From: Paenarthrobacter sp. AR 02
Lineage (GTDB): Bacteria > Actinomycetota > Actinomycetes > Actinomycetales > Micrococcaceae
Direction: 5' to 3'
Assembly: GCF_021538675.1 (NCBI RefSeq)
Contig: NZ_JAJUKH010000001.1
Coordinates: 961,462 to 1,025,461 of the forward strand
Length of the DNA: 64,000 nucleotides
How positions within the stretch are numbered: the stretch's first letter is position 1; the number at the start of each line of letters is the position of its first letter. A model generated the notes under the pieces. The model saw nothing but the letters and a program-made list of their open reading frames with translations, did no database searches and was not told where the DNA came from. The translations under genes and the position numbers were made by a program. This document shows positions 10,943 to 20,699 of this stretch, one piece after another.

Positions 10943-13012
10943 TTAGCCGTGATGCGGGTGGTCGGGGCCGCCGTTGGGATTCGGGGCCTCGAAGGACTCC
11001 TGGCTGCTGACGCCCTGGGCATGCGGGGCCACGACGTCCAGGGGCTCGTCCAGACGGGCCTTCTTGGCTTCCTCCTGGGCCTCGCGCTCAGCCTTCTCGG
11101 CACGGCTTTCGACCGGCGGGATCGACTGGACCGGGCGGGATTCCTTGGAAAGCCAGATCTCGCGGAAATCGCGTTTCCGGATGTCGTGGAAGATCTCCGC
11201 GATCTCAGCCTGGTTCAGGGTTTCCCGTTCCAGCAGTTCCAGCGCCAGCCGATCCAGGACGTCGCGGTTTTCGGTGAGGATGGCGTAGGCCTCGTCGTGT
11301 GCCTGGTCGATCAGGCGGCGGACTTCCTCATCCACAACATACGCAATCTGGTCCGAGAAGTTGCGCTCCTGGGCGGCATCGCGGCCGAGGAACGGCTCGC
11401 CGCCTCCTTGGCCCAGCTTCACGGCACCCACGCGTTCGCTCATGCCGTATTGCGTGACCATCTTGCGGGCCGTGGAGGTGGCCTTCTCGATGTCGTTGGA
11501 AGCACCAGTGGAGGGATCGTGGAACACGATTTCCTCCGCCACACGACCGCCCATGGCGTACGCCATCTGGTCCAACAGTTCGTTGCGGGTCACCGAGTAC
11601 TTGTCGTCCTCGGGGATCACCATGGTGTAACCCAGGGCGCGGCCACGGGGAAGGATGGTGATCTTGGTGACCGGGGCCGAGTTGCGCAGTGCCGCAGCAA
11701 CCAGCGCGTGGCCGCCCTCGTGGTACGCGGTGATCTTGCGCTCAAGTTCCTTCATGACGCGGCTTCGCTTCTGCGGGCCGGCCATGACGCGGTCGATTGC
11801 CTCGTCCAAGGCGCGGTCGTCAATCAGGTTGGCGTTTGAACGCGCGGTCAGCAGTGCAGCCTCGTTGAGCACGTTTGCCAGGTCTGCACCGGTGTAGCCG
11901 GGGGTCTTCTTGGCAACAGCCCGGAGATCGATGCCCTGCGCCATCGGCTTGCCCTTGGCGTGCACGTTGAGGATCTGTTCGCGGCCGATCATGTCCGGGG
12001 CTTCCACGGTGATCTGGCGGTCGAAACGGCCCGGGCGCAACAAGGCCGGGTCCAGGACGTCCGGACGGTTGGTGGCGGCGATCAGGATGACGTTGGTCTT
12101 GACGTCGAAGCCGTCCATCTCCACGAGGAGCTGGTTAAGCGTCTGCTCGCGCTCGTCATTACCGCCGCCGATACCGGCGCCACGGTGACGGCCCACGGCA
12201 TCGATTTCATCGACGAAGATGATGGCCGGAGAGCTTGCCTTGGCCTGCTCAAAAAGGTCGCGGACACGGGAAGCACCAACACCGACGAACATTTCCACGA
12301 AGTCCGAGCCGGAAATGGAGAAGAAAGGAACACCGGCTTCGCCGGCAACAGCACGGGCCAGCAGGGTCTTACCTGTACCTGGAGGGCCGTAGAGCAGCAC
12401 ACCCTTGGGGATCTTGGCGCCGACTGCCTGGAACTTAGCGGGTTCCTGGAGGAATTCCTTGATTTCCTGGAGTTCCTCGACGGCCTCGTCGGCACCAGCA
12501 ACGTCGGCGAAAGTCACCTGCGGCATGTCCTTGTTGACCAGTTTGGCCTTGGACTTACCGAACTGCATGACCTTGGAACCGCCACCCTGCATGCGCGAAA
12601 GCAGGAACCAGAACAGGACGCCCAGCAGCAGCACCGGGATGAGAAGCGAGAACAGCCCGGAGAACCAGTTGTTCTCGACCGGCTGGTCCGTGAAGCCCTT
12701 GTCCGGGTTGGCGTTGGTAACAGCCTTCACCACATCAGGACCGCGATCCGTGACATAGAAGAACTGGACATTCTTGCCCTTGTCCTGGCCATCCAAGTTC
12801 AGGTTGTCCTTGAGTACCAGGTCAACGCGATTCTCGGCGTCGAAAATCTTGGCCTGCTCAACCTTCCCGCTCTGGGAAAGGAGCTCGAGGCCTTCCTTGG
12901 TGTCAATGCGCGTTGAACCGCCCGGAGCCAGTGTCGCGAATGCCACCAGGAGCAAGCCAACAACGACAACAATCCAGATGCCCGGGCCCTTGAAGAAACT
13001 CTTAGCTTTCAT
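10943..13012 (-). CDS. ftsH: ATP-dependent zinc metalloprotease FtsH
   Basis: FtsH is a membrane-anchored hexameric AAA protease that degrades unassembled or misfolded membrane proteins and regulators. The 689-residue protein has two membrane helices (about residues 11-30 and 97-122), a Walker A GPPGTGKT near 206-213 and a Walker B IIFVDEID. The catalytic zinc motif is HEGGH near 425. The tail is rich in E, A and P and ends in a His-rich stretch. The ATG at 13012 is preceded by a strong ribosome site separated from it by a small hairpin (see the leader feature). hpt and tilS, its usual neighbours, lie 2.4 kb upstream beyond an insert. Confidence 0.97.
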   Translation of the reverse strand: MKAKSFFKGPGIWIVVVVGLLLVAFATLAPGGSTRIDTKEGLELLSQSGKVEQAKIFDAENRVDLVLKDNLNLDGQDKGKNVQFFYVTDRGPDVVKAVTNANPDKGFTDQPVENNWFSGLFSLLIPVLLLGVLFWFLLSRMQGGGSKVMQFGKSKAKLVNKDMPQVTFADVAGADEAVEELQEIKEFLQEPAKFQAVGAKIPKGVLLYGPPGTGKTLLARAVAGEAGVPFFSISGSDFVEMFVGVGASRVRDLFEQAKASSPAIIFVDEIDAVGRHRGAGIGGGNDEREQTLNQLLVEMDGFDVKTNVILIAATNRPDVLDPALLRPGRFDRQITVEAPDMIGREQILNVHAKGKPMAQGIDLRAVAKKTPGYTGADLANVLNEAALLTARSNANLIDDRALDEAIDRVMAGPQKRSRVMKELERKITAYHEGGHALVAAALRNSAPVTKITILPRGRALGYTMVIPEDDKYSVTRNELLDQMAYAMGGRVAEEIVFHDPSTGASNDIEKATSTARKMVTQYGMSERVGAVKLGQGGGEPFLGRDAAQERNFSDQIAYVVDEEVRRLIDQAHDEAYAILTENRDVLDRLALELLERETLNQAEIAEIFHDIRKRDFREIWLSKESRPVQSIPPVESRAEKAEREAQEEAKKARLDEPLDVVAPHAQGVSSQESFEAPNPNGGPDHPHHG

Positions 13013-13040
13013 CTGATCGGGGTTTTGCCCCGTCCCTCCT
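13013..13040 (-). promoter_or_regulatory. ftsH translation-initiation hairpin
   Basis: On the minus strand AGGAGGGA (13040-13033) is followed at once by a perfect small hairpin, CGGGG-CAAAA-CCCCG (13032-13018), then five bases and the ftsH ATG. Unfolded, the ribosome site is about 20 bases from the start. Folded, it is at the ideal distance. This could make ftsH translation depend on RNA structure. Confidence 0.5.
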
Positions 13041-13404
13041 GGTAGTGCTGCAAGGCGCAACTTCTGCGCGCGAGTGGTGCTGCTTCAGTTTCAAGCTATA
13101 CACCGTTCCCAGTAATTCACGCACTGGAAAGTCCAAAAGTTCCCTCTGGGCGTACACAGGATACTCGTGTCCAAGGCGGCGCGACAGGCTTTTTGGCTAC
13201 CGCAGCACGGGAGCGGCCTGCGGGGCGCACCCTTTTGCGCCTCCCGCCCCCGTAACACCTGGGGCGCTGGGCGGAACGGGACGCGTCGTGAGCCACACTC
13301 GGGTGCGCAAGGCGCGAAGGGGTGCGTCGCCAAGCACCCGTCGTTATCCACATACGCGTTGTCGCCGCTCGTGGGTCCGTGGCTGCAATGAAAGCGTTGG
13401 GCTC
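13041..13404. other. intergenic region with GC-rich inverted repeats
   Basis: This gap of about 360 bases between divergent ftsH and the nuclease-like gene holds no convincing gene. It contains GGCGCACCCTTTTGCGCC at 13224-13241, and a related inverted arm (GGGTGCGCAAGGCGCGAAGG) at 13301-13320. Similar CGCACCCTTTGCCGCC sequences occur at the other end of the insert near 15.3 kb. Confidence 0.6.
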
Positions 13405-14382
13405 ATGGCAGCCTACGAGTTGATTTTCTCTTCAGATGTGGCGCGGATCGGACAGGACCCCCGGCTCCTCGCTAAGCGCTGCAAACGCGGCGAGGTGGTC
13501 CGCGTTCGCAGGGGCGCTTACGTTCCCGCTGCTTACTGGGCCGGCCTGAACAACCGCCAGCGCCACGGACTTCAAGCGGCAGCACTGGTCAACACAACAT
13601 TGATGCCGCCCACCTTCAACCTGCAAACGGCCGCACTCCTCTGGGGGCTGGGCTTGGTGGGGACACCAAGCCGACTGTGCACCGTCACGCCGGACCCGAG
13701 GGGAGGACGATCGAAGCACGGCATCCAAAGAACCCTCGGATCCTTGGATGATGGGGTGACGCAGTTGGGTGGCTTTCGCGTCACGGATAAGGTCCGGACA
13801 ACCGTTGAACTGGCGTCGAGATTGAACTTCGCTGAAGCCTTGGCGGTGGTGGACACCAGCCGACGGATACACACGACGGGGGACTCCGTGGACGCCGGCG
13901 ACTGGGATAAGGACAAAGCATGGGGTCCAGCGTCAAGCGCAGAAGACTTGCGGGCCGCTGCTTCCGGGCTTGCTCACCGGACGGGACAACGACGTGTGGC
14001 CGGAGTTCTCGAACTATCAACAGACAAGTCCGAATCCGTGGGCGAATCCATCAGCCGGGCGCAGATGATTCTGCTCAACTTCCCCGAACCCAAACTCCAG
14101 GGCTCGTTCACGTTGAGGAACGGACGAACCGCGCGAACCGACTTTTGGTGGCCGGAACTCGACCTCGTGGGTGAGTTCGACGGTCAGGGAAAATACCTGC
14201 GCAGCAAGTTGCGGGGCCAACAAACCATTCAGCAAGCAGTGATGGCCGAAAAGGCCCGTGAGAACGCGCTGCGGGCCCTCGGCCTGACCGTCATTCGCTG
14301 GGACTGGACGGAAATGATGAATCCTCGAACCTTCGCCCGGATCTTGAATGATGGTGGGCTGAGATCCCGGCGGGCGGCGTAA
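13405..14382 (+). CDS. AbiEi/DUF559-like protein with Vsr-type nuclease fold (copy 1)
   Basis: I recognise the type but not a proven function. The N-terminal 60 residues resemble the winged-helix 'antitoxin domain' of AbiEi-like proteins (basic VVRVRRGAYVP). The C-terminal part carries DFWWPELDLVGEFDGQGKY followed by ALRALGLTVIRWDW, the pattern of DUF559/Vsr-like endonuclease folds with candidate metal residues in the D...E-F-D...K set. I set the start at 13405 by aligning with the paralogue at 41338; no strong ribosome site is visible. No toxin gene is adjacent, so it is not an evident toxin-antitoxin pair. It interrupts the normally conserved hpt-ftsH neighbourhood. Confidence 0.75.
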   Translation: MAAYELIFSSDVARIGQDPRLLAKRCKRGEVVRVRRGAYVPAAYWAGLNNRQRHGLQAAALVNTTLMPPTFNLQTAALLWGLGLVGTPSRLCTVTPDPRGGRSKHGIQRTLGSLDDGVTQLGGFRVTDKVRTTVELASRLNFAEALAVVDTSRRIHTTGDSVDAGDWDKDKAWGPASSAEDLRAAASGLAHRTGQRRVAGVLELSTDKSESVGESISRAQMILLNFPEPKLQGSFTLRNGRTARTDFWWPELDLVGEFDGQGKYLRSKLRGQQTIQQAVMAEKARENALRALGLTVIRWDWTEMMNPRTFARILNDGGLRSRRAA

Positions 14383-14390
14383 GTGGCTCC

Positions 14391-15227
14391 CTAACCGCTG
14401 ACGGCGCCAACCGGCAGCACCAGCAAGTAGCCCGTGGGCAACTGACTGCTCCAACGCCGTGGCTCACGGACCACGAACTGGGTGGCCAATTGCGCAGGAC
14501 TGACCAGGCTATTGGGTTCCGGGGATGGCCCCCACTGACCGGAACCGTACGGATACAACGGATCCAGAACACGAACCCCCATGACCGAGAAGTCAGCGAA
14601 GACCCGAGGATCCCCCATGGATTCGAAACCGCTCATCACCCAGGCATGCCGGCCACTCCACATCACCAAGCCCACGGGTCGGCCGGTTTCGGTGATCGCC
14701 TTGGCCGCGGTCCGGAGTGCGTCATCGTAAAGGGCTACGCTCACCACTTTGTAAGGACCCATTCCAACCTCAGTGAGTACCTGCGCCCAGCCAAAGGGGT
14801 TGGCCCCGTTGAACGAATCCGATGATCTCGCCCTGGCCATTTCCCACAGCTCTCCTTGCTGCGCAGAAGCAGTCCATGCGCCACCGCCCGTGGCATCCAC
14901 CAGGTTGTGAGCCATCTGGATGCTTGCCGCAACGCACCATTCGAAGGTGTACTGCGGCACGAAATCGCCCTCCTGATACAGGTTAAGGGCAAACGGCTGG
15001 GGTACGGCGGGCGGGGCCGGGAGCGGCGATGACGGCGCGGGCGGGGCCGGGGTTGCGGTCGGGAGCGGCGATGACGGTGCGGGCGCGGCCTGCGGCTGGT
15101 TGGCTGTAACGGATGCCTGCGGCTGAGCGGAGACGATTTCCCCGGTACCGGAAGAAGGAGTGCATCCCGTAAGGATGGTCGCCACGACGACGAGCCAAAG
15201 GAATGGACGGGCGGGGGCACCGGTCAT
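14391..15227 (-). CDS. predicted lipoprotein with C39-like cysteine peptidase fold
   Basis: The 278-residue protein starts with a lipoprotein signal (FLWLVVVATILTGC, lipobox Cys about residue 22). A proline/alanine/serine-rich linker with repeated APSSPLP follows. The globular part has EWCVAASIQM and, about 100 residues later, GRHAWVMSGF. This Cys...His arrangement is typical of papain-like C39-family peptidases, so it may be a surface-anchored peptidase or an inactive relative. It is convergent with the nuclease-like gene (8 bases between stops). I chose the ATG at 15227 because it starts the signal peptide directly. The substrate is unknown. Confidence 0.7.
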   Translation of the reverse strand: MTGAPARPFLWLVVVATILTGCTPSSGTGEIVSAQPQASVTANQPQAAPAPSSPLPTATPAPPAPSSPLPAPPAVPQPFALNLYQEGDFVPQYTFEWCVAASIQMAHNLVDATGGGAWTASAQQGELWEMARARSSDSFNGANPFGWAQVLTEVGMGPYKVVSVALYDDALRTAAKAITETGRPVGLVMWSGRHAWVMSGFESMGDPRVFADFSVMGVRVLDPLYPYGSGQWGPSPEPNSLVSPAQLATQFVVREPRRWSSQLPTGYLLVLPVGAVSG

Positions 15228-15283
15228 ATTCCAGTTTAGCGCCGCGCAGCGCCGCAATCCGAGGGCGGAAACAGCTCAATCAA

Positions 15284-15404
15284 GCGCCCTTTGCCGCCCA
15301 GCGCACCCGTTAAGCGCACACGCCGCACCCTTTGCCGCCCAGCGCACCAGTGGTTGTGGGTGCGGAAAGCGGCAAGTGGTGCGGCGGTGAGAAGTGGTGC
15401 GGCG
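15284..15404. repeat. GC-rich short repeats between hpt and the lipoprotein gene
   Basis: CCTTTGCCGCCCAGCGCACC occurs twice with a 41-base period (about 15288-15307 and 15329-15348). AGTGGTGCGGCG occurs twice just after (15376 and 15393), and its GC-rich content could pair with the first set. The region may act as a terminator for hpt or be a remnant of the event that brought in the two-gene insert. Confidence 0.55.
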
Positions 15405-15413
15405 CGGTGTTGT

Positions 15414-15965
15414 CTACTCGTAGACGTGCGGGGCCAGCGTGCCGACGAAGTCCAGGTTGCGGTACTTTTCGGCGTAGTCGAGGCCGTAGCCCACGACGAA
15501 TTCGTTGGGGATGTCGTAGCCGACGTACTTGACGTCGATTTCCACCTTGGCGGCGGTCGGCTTGCGGAATGCCGTGCAGATCTCGACGCTGGCCGTGCCG
15601 CGGGATTCGAGGTTGGACTTGAGCCAGGAAAGGGTCAGGCCGGAATCGATGATGTCCTCGACGATCAGGACATCCTTGCCCATGAGGTCGGTGTCCAGGT
15701 CCTTGAGGATCCGGACCACGCCGGAGGACTGCGTTCCCGAACCGTACGAAGAGACGGCCATCCAGTCCATGCTGACGTGGCTGTGCAGCGCGCGTGCCAG
15801 GTCAGCCATGACCATCACTGCACCCTTGAGGACGCCGACGACGAGGATGTCGCGGCCCTCGTAGTCCTTGTCGATCTGCGCCGCGAGTTCCGCGATGCGT
15901 GTCTGGATCTGCTCTTTGGTGTAAAGAACGTGCTTGAGATCTGCCTGGACGTCGTTTGAATCCAC
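15414..15965 (-). CDS. hpt: hypoxanthine phosphoribosyltransferase
   Basis: Hpt salvages hypoxanthine (and often guanine) to the nucleotide using PRPP. The 183-residue protein has the PRPP-binding motif [14 protein letters not shown] near residues 98-111. It also has [14 protein letters not shown] near the N-terminus and [22 protein letters not shown] near the C-terminus, all hallmark segments. The GTG at 15965 lies six bases after AGGAG and is preferred to a TTG one codon earlier. It follows tilS on the same strand, the usual pairing. Confidence 0.96.
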   Translation of the reverse strand: MDSNDVQADLKHVLYTKEQIQTRIAELAAQIDKDYEGRDILVVGVLKGAVMVMADLARALHSHVSMDWMAVSSYGSGTQSSGVVRILKDLDTDLMGKDVLIVEDIIDSGLTLSWLKSNLESRGTASVEICTAFRKPTAAKVEIDVKYVGYDIPNEFVVGYGLDYAEKYRNLDFVGTLAPHVYE

Positions 15966-15996
15966 CAATGGCTCCTGTTTTGATGCTCGGGTGCGG

Positions 15997-17235
15997 CTAC
16001 TGTTGGGACGGTTTCTGATGCCGGAATACTAGCTTCCCACAGCGGGCGGCATCGCGGGGACCGGCTCCGGCCGAATCCGGGCCCGCGGAGGTGGTCGCGG
16101 CCCCCCGAGCGGCAGGCGCAGAACCTGGAAGGTCCCGCCGCTCCTGTTCCAGATCGCTGAGGGATAAACGGAATACGCTGACGTGCCCGGGGAGTTCCAC
16201 CGGACCGGCGGATCCTTGCCGGCGAAGCAACGCTTCCGCGGCTTGGAGCCTTCCGTAGCCGGGTTGCTGGCCCCCGACGTCGGACGCAGCTTTGGCGATG
16301 ACGCGGAACCTCAGGGCCGCCGGCAGTTCCCGGACGGCGTCCTCGGGTAGCCACACGTCCCCATCCTCGCGCCGGACAAGTGAGAGATAGGTCTCGTTGG
16401 CCAGGTTCTCCAGGAAATCTGCGTCCTGCTGAAGGATAGCGGCCGTCCGGGCAAGGGACTCGGCCACTCCCGGCCCAAGTTTCTCTTCCAGGACAGGCAT
16501 GACCTCCACCCGCGTGCGCGAACGGGCATAAGCGGGATCCGCATTGCTCGGATCATGCCAGGGGTCCAGTTCTTCGACCTCGCAGATCTCCAGTGTCTCT
16601 TCACGACGAAGGCCCAGGAAGGGCCGGAGCAGGCGGCCGCGGGAGGGCCGCATTCCTGCCAGGGAACGGGTTCCGGAACCCCGGGCCAGCCCTAGGAGCA
16701 CCTGTTCTGCCTGGTCGTCCAAGGTGTGGCCCAGGAGGATTGCAGCACAACCGAGGTCGTCGGCGGCGGCGTCGAGGGCTGCGTGGCGGGCGTCCCGGGC
16801 AGCGGCCTCGGGCCCAAATCCGGTGGCAGCGACGTCCACCGTGCGCACTTCCACCGGCGCGAGCCCCAGCTCACGCAATACCGAGGCGGTCCGGGCAGCG
16901 ACGTCAGCTGAGCCGGGCTGTAACTGGTGGTCGACCACCACGGCTGCTACGGATACCGGACGGCCATCCACATGTCCGCGCCGGGCAAAGTAGGCAGCGA
17001 CCGCTGCGAGCGCGAGCGAATCCGGTCCGCCGCTGCATGCGACGAGCACACGCCCGGGGTAGCCTGCAGCGACGAGGGCGTTTTGCAACTGCTTCCGCGC
17101 CTTGCCGACGACGGGCGCCAGACGCCCTGGCCGCCGTCGTCCCCTACCAGGGCTGGCAACCGGGGGGTCGCCCGCCGTGTCAGCAGAGGCGGCCAATTCA
17201 TCGGAGAAGCTCAAAGCCCCATCCGCTCCAGCCAC
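15997..17235 (-). CDS. tilS: tRNA(Ile)-lysidine synthase
   Basis: TilS adds lysine to C34 of the AUA-reading tRNA(Ile), an essential modification. The 412-residue protein carries the PP-loop ATP pyrophosphatase motif [12 protein letters not shown] near residues 65-76. [25 protein letters not shown] and [14 protein letters not shown] follow, as is typical. A low-complexity N-terminus of about 45 residues precedes the core. The GTG start overlaps the end of the zincin gene by 25 bases; a TTG at 17214 is an alternative start. It is transcribed with hpt. Confidence 0.95.
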   Translation of the reverse strand: MAGADGALSFSDELAASADTAGDPPVASPGRGRRRPGRLAPVVGKARKQLQNALVAAGYPGRVLVACSGGPDSLALAAVAAYFARRGHVDGRPVSVAAVVVDHQLQPGSADVAARTASVLRELGLAPVEVRTVDVAATGFGPEAAARDARHAALDAAADDLGCAAILLGHTLDDQAEQVLLGLARGSGTRSLAGMRPSRGRLLRPFLGLRREETLEICEVEELDPWHDPSNADPAYARSRTRVEVMPVLEEKLGPGVAESLARTAAILQQDADFLENLANETYLSLVRREDGDVWLPEDAVRELPAALRFRVIAKAASDVGGQQPGYGRLQAAEALLRRQGSAGPVELPGHVSVFRLSLSDLEQERRDLPGSAPAARGAATTSAGPDSAGAGPRDAARCGKLVFRHQKPSQQ

Positions 17236-18341
17236 AGTTTGGAGTTATGGATTTCCTCTTCGGTGGGGAGGTGCTCGGCCGCGTCCCAGACCCTGTTGAA
17301 GCCCTCCATCCCGGCAACGGCAACAACTTCGCGGACGAACTTGGCGCCGTCCGTGTATTGCCGCATCTTGGCGTCCAGGCCGAGGAGGTTGCGGATGAAC
17401 TTCTCCACCACGCCACGTTCCTTGCCGCGGTCGTTGAAGCGTTGGCGGATGGTCCGCACGGACGGAACGATGCTGGCGTCCACGGCGTCCATCACCACGT
17501 TGGCATGGCCCTCGAGAAGGCTCATCACAGCGGTGATGTGGGACAGGGAGGCCTTTTCCTCGGGGTTCTGGAGCAGGTCCAGGATGGCCCCACGGCCGGG
17601 CACTTTGTCTGAGGGATTGCGATCCTTCAGCGATTTGGCGATGGCACCCGCCCGGTCCACCAGGGAGTCCATGTTCCCCAGCAGGTTGCCGCTGAGTTTT
17701 TCGATCTCGTCCAGCATGTGATGCCTGAGCCACGGCGCCGCGGCAAACTGCACGCGGTGGGTTTGCTCGTGGAGGCAGACCCAGAGCCGGAAATCGTCGG
17801 GGTGGACGTTGAGTTCGCGCTCCACGGAGATGATGTTGGGTGCCACCAACAGGAGCCGGCCGCCCGGAGGAACGTTGGCACCCGGGGCAAGGGCCGCGAA
17901 GGGGTCGTACTGCCCCAGGACCTTGCTGGACAGGAAAGCGAGGACCGCTCCAAGCTGCGTGCCGGTGATGGCACCACTGGCGGCTGCGGCTGCAGGGGTC
18001 ATGGCCACGCTGCTGCGGCTCTCCAGCATCTTCTGCAGCGCGGGCTGGAGCATCACGGCGAAGCTCTGCGTGTTGGCCTTGGACCAGGAGGCACGGTCCA
18101 CCACCAGGACGTGGGAGTCCCTCAGGTCCCTCGCAGCGTCCAGGCCGGTGATGTCGTGCACGTGGGGGACGGAGATGTCCGCGTTGAAACGCAGGTTATC
18201 CACCGCCTTGCCAATCTCCCCTGCGCTGAGCTCAGGACCTGGAGGGGCAAGCCGGCCAGCCGTAGAGGCAGCCAGGTCCCAGTTGATCAGGGACTGGGCC
18301 CCTGCTGACGAATCGCGGGCAGATGACACCATACGGACCAT
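17211..18341 (-). CDS. zinc-dependent metalloprotease-like protein (DUF2342 / zincin_2)
   Basis: This actinobacterial protein of about 376 residues has LWVCLHEQTHRVQFAAAPWLRHHM near residues 185-210. Its HExxH-like helix fits the zincin_2 family, sometimes labelled as associated with coenzyme F420 genes. It sits between dacB and tilS, a common placement in actinobacteria. The substrate is unknown. The start is uncertain: ATG at 18341, ATG at 18332, or a TTG at 18362 with AAGGG just upstream. Confidence 0.85.
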   Translation of the reverse strand: MVRMVSSARDSSAGAQSLINWDLAASTAGRLAPPGPELSAGEIGKAVDNLRFNADISVPHVHDITGLDAARDLRDSHVLVVDRASWSKANTQSFAVMLQPALQKMLESRSSVAMTPAAAAASGAITGTQLGAVLAFLSSKVLGQYDPFAALAPGANVPPGGRLLLVAPNIISVERELNVHPDDFRLWVCLHEQTHRVQFAAAPWLRHHMLDEIEKLSGNLLGNMDSLVDRAGAIAKSLKDRNPSDKVPGRGAILDLLQNPEEKASLSHITAVMSLLEGHANVVMDAVDASIVPSVRTIRQRFNDRGKERGVVEKFIRNLLGLDAKMRQYTDGAKFVREVVAVAGMEGFNRVWDAAEHLPTEEEIHNSKLWLERMGL

Positions 18342-18392
18342 CACACCACACGCGGCTGACAATGAGCCCTTAAGTTCGCTGGACGCGGAGCT

Positions 18393-19841
18393 TCAGCCGC
18401 GGCAGCCGCACGAAGCCAGGCCTGACGCTGCCCGGTCCATGGCCACCTTGTTTCCGGGGGCACCCGGTTCGAGCCCGTTGCCGATGAACGAGAACACCAG
18501 CAGGCGCCCATCCGCATCCACCACGTACCCACTCAGGGCGATCACGGTATTCAGCGTCCCCGTCTTGGCGCGCACCAGGCCAGCACCAACTGCCGTGCTG
18601 GCGTCCACATACCTGTTATCCAGGGTGCCGGTCAGCCCTGCGATCGGGAAACCGTCCAGCGCCGCCCTCAGGGAAAGGTCCGGGCCGCTGGTGATTGCAC
18701 GGACGACCTGGACGAACTGCAGGGCGCTGACCTGGTTTTCCAGGGCAAGGCCGGATACGTCAGCCAACTGCATCGAATCCGTGGCGATTCCCAGCTCCGC
18801 CAGCCTTTGCCGCACGGCCGCGGTGGCGCCGTCGTACGTGGTTTCCTTGCCGGACGCGGCTGCGGTCATCCGCCCCAAGGCCTCGGCGAGGAAATTATCC
18901 GAGGTCTCCAGCATGAGGTCCACCTGCTCGCTGACGGTGGCGGACTCAGCTTCAGCCAGCACCTTGGCAGGCAGGCCCTTGCCGCGTTCGACGCCGGGAC
19001 TCACCGCGACGCCGGCAGCCGCCAGCTGCTCGGCGAAGGCCTGGGCGGTGGTGACAGCGGAATCCTGGGGACGGGGCCCGGTCATCACGGTTGGCGAGTA
19101 TCGGCCCGAATTCAACGCAAGCGGAAAGAGGGGTGCGGTCTCGCCGGCGGCGACGTCGTCCAGGCTCCAGGCCGGGTTAAGGGGTGCGCCGCTGAACAGG
19201 GTGTCGTCCACCTGGACGGTGACGGGCCCCTTGACTCCGGCGGCCGTCAACGCGGTGGCCGTATCTGCGGCCAGGGATGCCAGGCCGGCCCGGCCCAACA
19301 CGGCGTTGGGATCGGAGGCGGAAGCACCCAGCAGCACGTCCCCTCCCCCAGTCAGTACAACCGTGGAGGGATTTGCGGATCCCAGTACCCGCGTGGTGAA
19401 GCGCGTGTCCGGGCCGAGTGCTTTTAGTGCTGAGACGGCGGTCAGCAGCTTCATGTTCGACGCCGGGATCCGGTTGGCTGACGCATCACGGTCAAAGAGG
19501 ACTTTGCCGGTGGACGCGTCCATGACCACCCCGCTGATGCTGCCCGCGCCGTCCGGTTTCAACGTTCCATCGAGGAGTGCCGTGACTTCGGCGGACGTCG
19601 GGAGCGGGGCGTTTGCGTCCAAGGGAAGGACCCCGCTGGCGTTGGAAAGATGGGAGGGTTCCAGCTGCCAGGCGGGCACTGAGGCTTCTGGTTTGGGCAG
19701 TGAAAGCAGCCCGGGCATCATCCCGGCCACCACAACGGCACCGAGGCACAGCAGGACTGAGGCCAAAAGCACCGGCCATTTCAAGCGCCCCCACGCCGCG
19801 GATAACCCCGCTCGGGCATCCCCGTTTTTAACGCCCATCAT
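18393..19841 (-). CDS. dacB: D-alanyl-D-alanine carboxypeptidase/endopeptidase (PBP4 type)
   Basis: DacB trims or cleaves peptidoglycan cross-bridges outside the membrane. A single N-terminal membrane helix (VLLASVLLCLGAVVVAGMM, residues about 24-42) anchors or exports it. The serine-hydrolase triad motifs are visible: SNMK with Ser128 and Lys131, SDN in the middle, and KTG in VRAKTGTLN near the C-terminus. The spacing between SNMK and SDN matches the PBP4 family with its extra domain. The protein is 482 residues. It is divergent from ppa. Confidence 0.94.
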   Translation of the reverse strand: MMGVKNGDARAGLSAAWGRLKWPVLLASVLLCLGAVVVAGMMPGLLSLPKPEASVPAWQLEPSHLSNASGVLPLDANAPLPTSAEVTALLDGTLKPDGAGSISGVVMDASTGKVLFDRDASANRIPASNMKLLTAVSALKALGPDTRFTTRVLGSANPSTVVLTGGGDVLLGASASDPNAVLGRAGLASLAADTATALTAAGVKGPVTVQVDDTLFSGAPLNPAWSLDDVAAGETAPLFPLALNSGRYSPTVMTGPRPQDSAVTTAQAFAEQLAAAGVAVSPGVERGKGLPAKVLAEAESATVSEQVDLMLETSDNFLAEALGRMTAAASGKETTYDGATAAVRQRLAELGIATDSMQLADVSGLALENQVSALQFVQVVRAITSGPDLSLRAALDGFPIAGLTGTLDNRYVDASTAVGAGLVRAKTGTLNTVIALSGYVVDADGRLLVFSFIGNGLEPGAPGNKVAMDRAASGLASCGCRG

Positions 19842-19883
19842 GGAAGTTGCTTAATCCTGTCAGTCCTGAATTGTCCCCGCCGG

Positions 19884-19912
19884 TTCAAGAAACCCGGTCC
19901 TCTCGCTATATC
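19884..19912 (+). promoter_or_regulatory. candidate ppa promoter
   Basis: TTCAAG (19884-19889) and TATATC (19907-19912) are separated by 17 bases, upstream of ppa in the divergent dacB-ppa gap. The match to the vegetative consensus is moderate. Confidence 0.3.
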
Positions 19913-20050
19913 CTCAATAGTAGTCGGCGGCACCGGCTGCAATTTTGCCTGCCGCCAGCCCCGGGCTGAGCAGCCTGCCTGAGGCACCGTCACCCGTGAC
20001 GGCCGCTTCGGCGGAGCGACGCCCCACCCACACCCGTCAAGGAGCATTCC

Positions 20051-20542
20051 ATGAAGCACGACGTGACCATCGAGATCCCCAAGGGATCGCGCGTCAAGTA
20101 CGAAGTTGACCACGAAACCGGCCGTGTCCGCCTGGACCGCGTCCTGTTCACCTCCATGCAGTACCCCACGCACTACGGTTTCTTCGAGAACACCCTGGGC
20201 GAAGACGGCGATCCGTTGGACGCACTGGTGCTCCTGCAGGACTTCGACCTCCACCCGGGCGTCATCGTTGAGTCCCGCCCGATCGGCGTCTTCAACATGA
20301 CCGACGACGGCGGCGGAGACGCCAAGGTCCTCTGCGTCCCGGTTGACGCACGCTTCGACCACATCCAGGAAGTCAGCGACGTCAGCGAGTTCCTGATCAA
20401 GGAAATCGAGCACTTCTTCACGCGCTACAAGGACCTGGAGCCCGGCAAGTGGGTCAAGGCCGAGGGCTGGGGCGATCGCGCCGCTGCCGAAGCCGAGCTG
20501 GAAGCTTCCATCAAGCGTTACGTTCCGGCTGCGGGACACTGA
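20051..20542 (+). CDS. ppa: inorganic pyrophosphatase, family I
   Basis: Ppa hydrolyses pyrophosphate to phosphate and drives biosynthetic reactions in the cytoplasm. The 163-residue length is typical of the short bacterial form. The family signature is visible as [12 protein letters not shown] near residues 53-64, with [11 protein letters not shown] before it and [13 protein letters not shown] after it. AAGGAGC lies upstream of the ATG. A strong hairpin follows the stop codon. Confidence 0.98.
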   Translation: MKHDVTIEIPKGSRVKYEVDHETGRVRLDRVLFTSMQYPTHYGFFENTLGEDGDPLDALVLLQDFDLHPGVIVESRPIGVFNMTDDGGGDAKVLCVPVDARFDHIQEVSDVSEFLIKEIEHFFTRYKDLEPGKWVKAEGWGDRAAAEAELEASIKRYVPAAGH

Positions 20543-20548
20543 TTTAGC

Positions 20549-20605
20549 GAACGACGGCGGTTGGTGCGGTTCCCCGTGAACCCCACCAGCCGCCGTCGTT
20601 CTTTA
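20549..20605 (+). terminator. terminator after ppa
   Basis: GAACGACGGCGG pairs with CCGCCGTCGTTC across a loop that contains a second small stem (GGTGCGGTT...). A short T run follows. It shares the AACGACGGC arm with the terminator at 53851. Confidence 0.8.
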
Positions 20606-20699
20606 ACGAATGGATGGGCACCGCTCCCCATCGCGACATGCCGTTGGTCCCTTTAGGCTGGGACGAGACTTTTCACTGCATGTAAACAGGGGGTACCTC

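Noticed and set aside
13405..14382. A toxin-antitoxin pair of the AbiE type
   Set aside because: Only the antitoxin-like domain is seen; no AbiEii nucleotidyltransferase toxin is adjacent at either copy.
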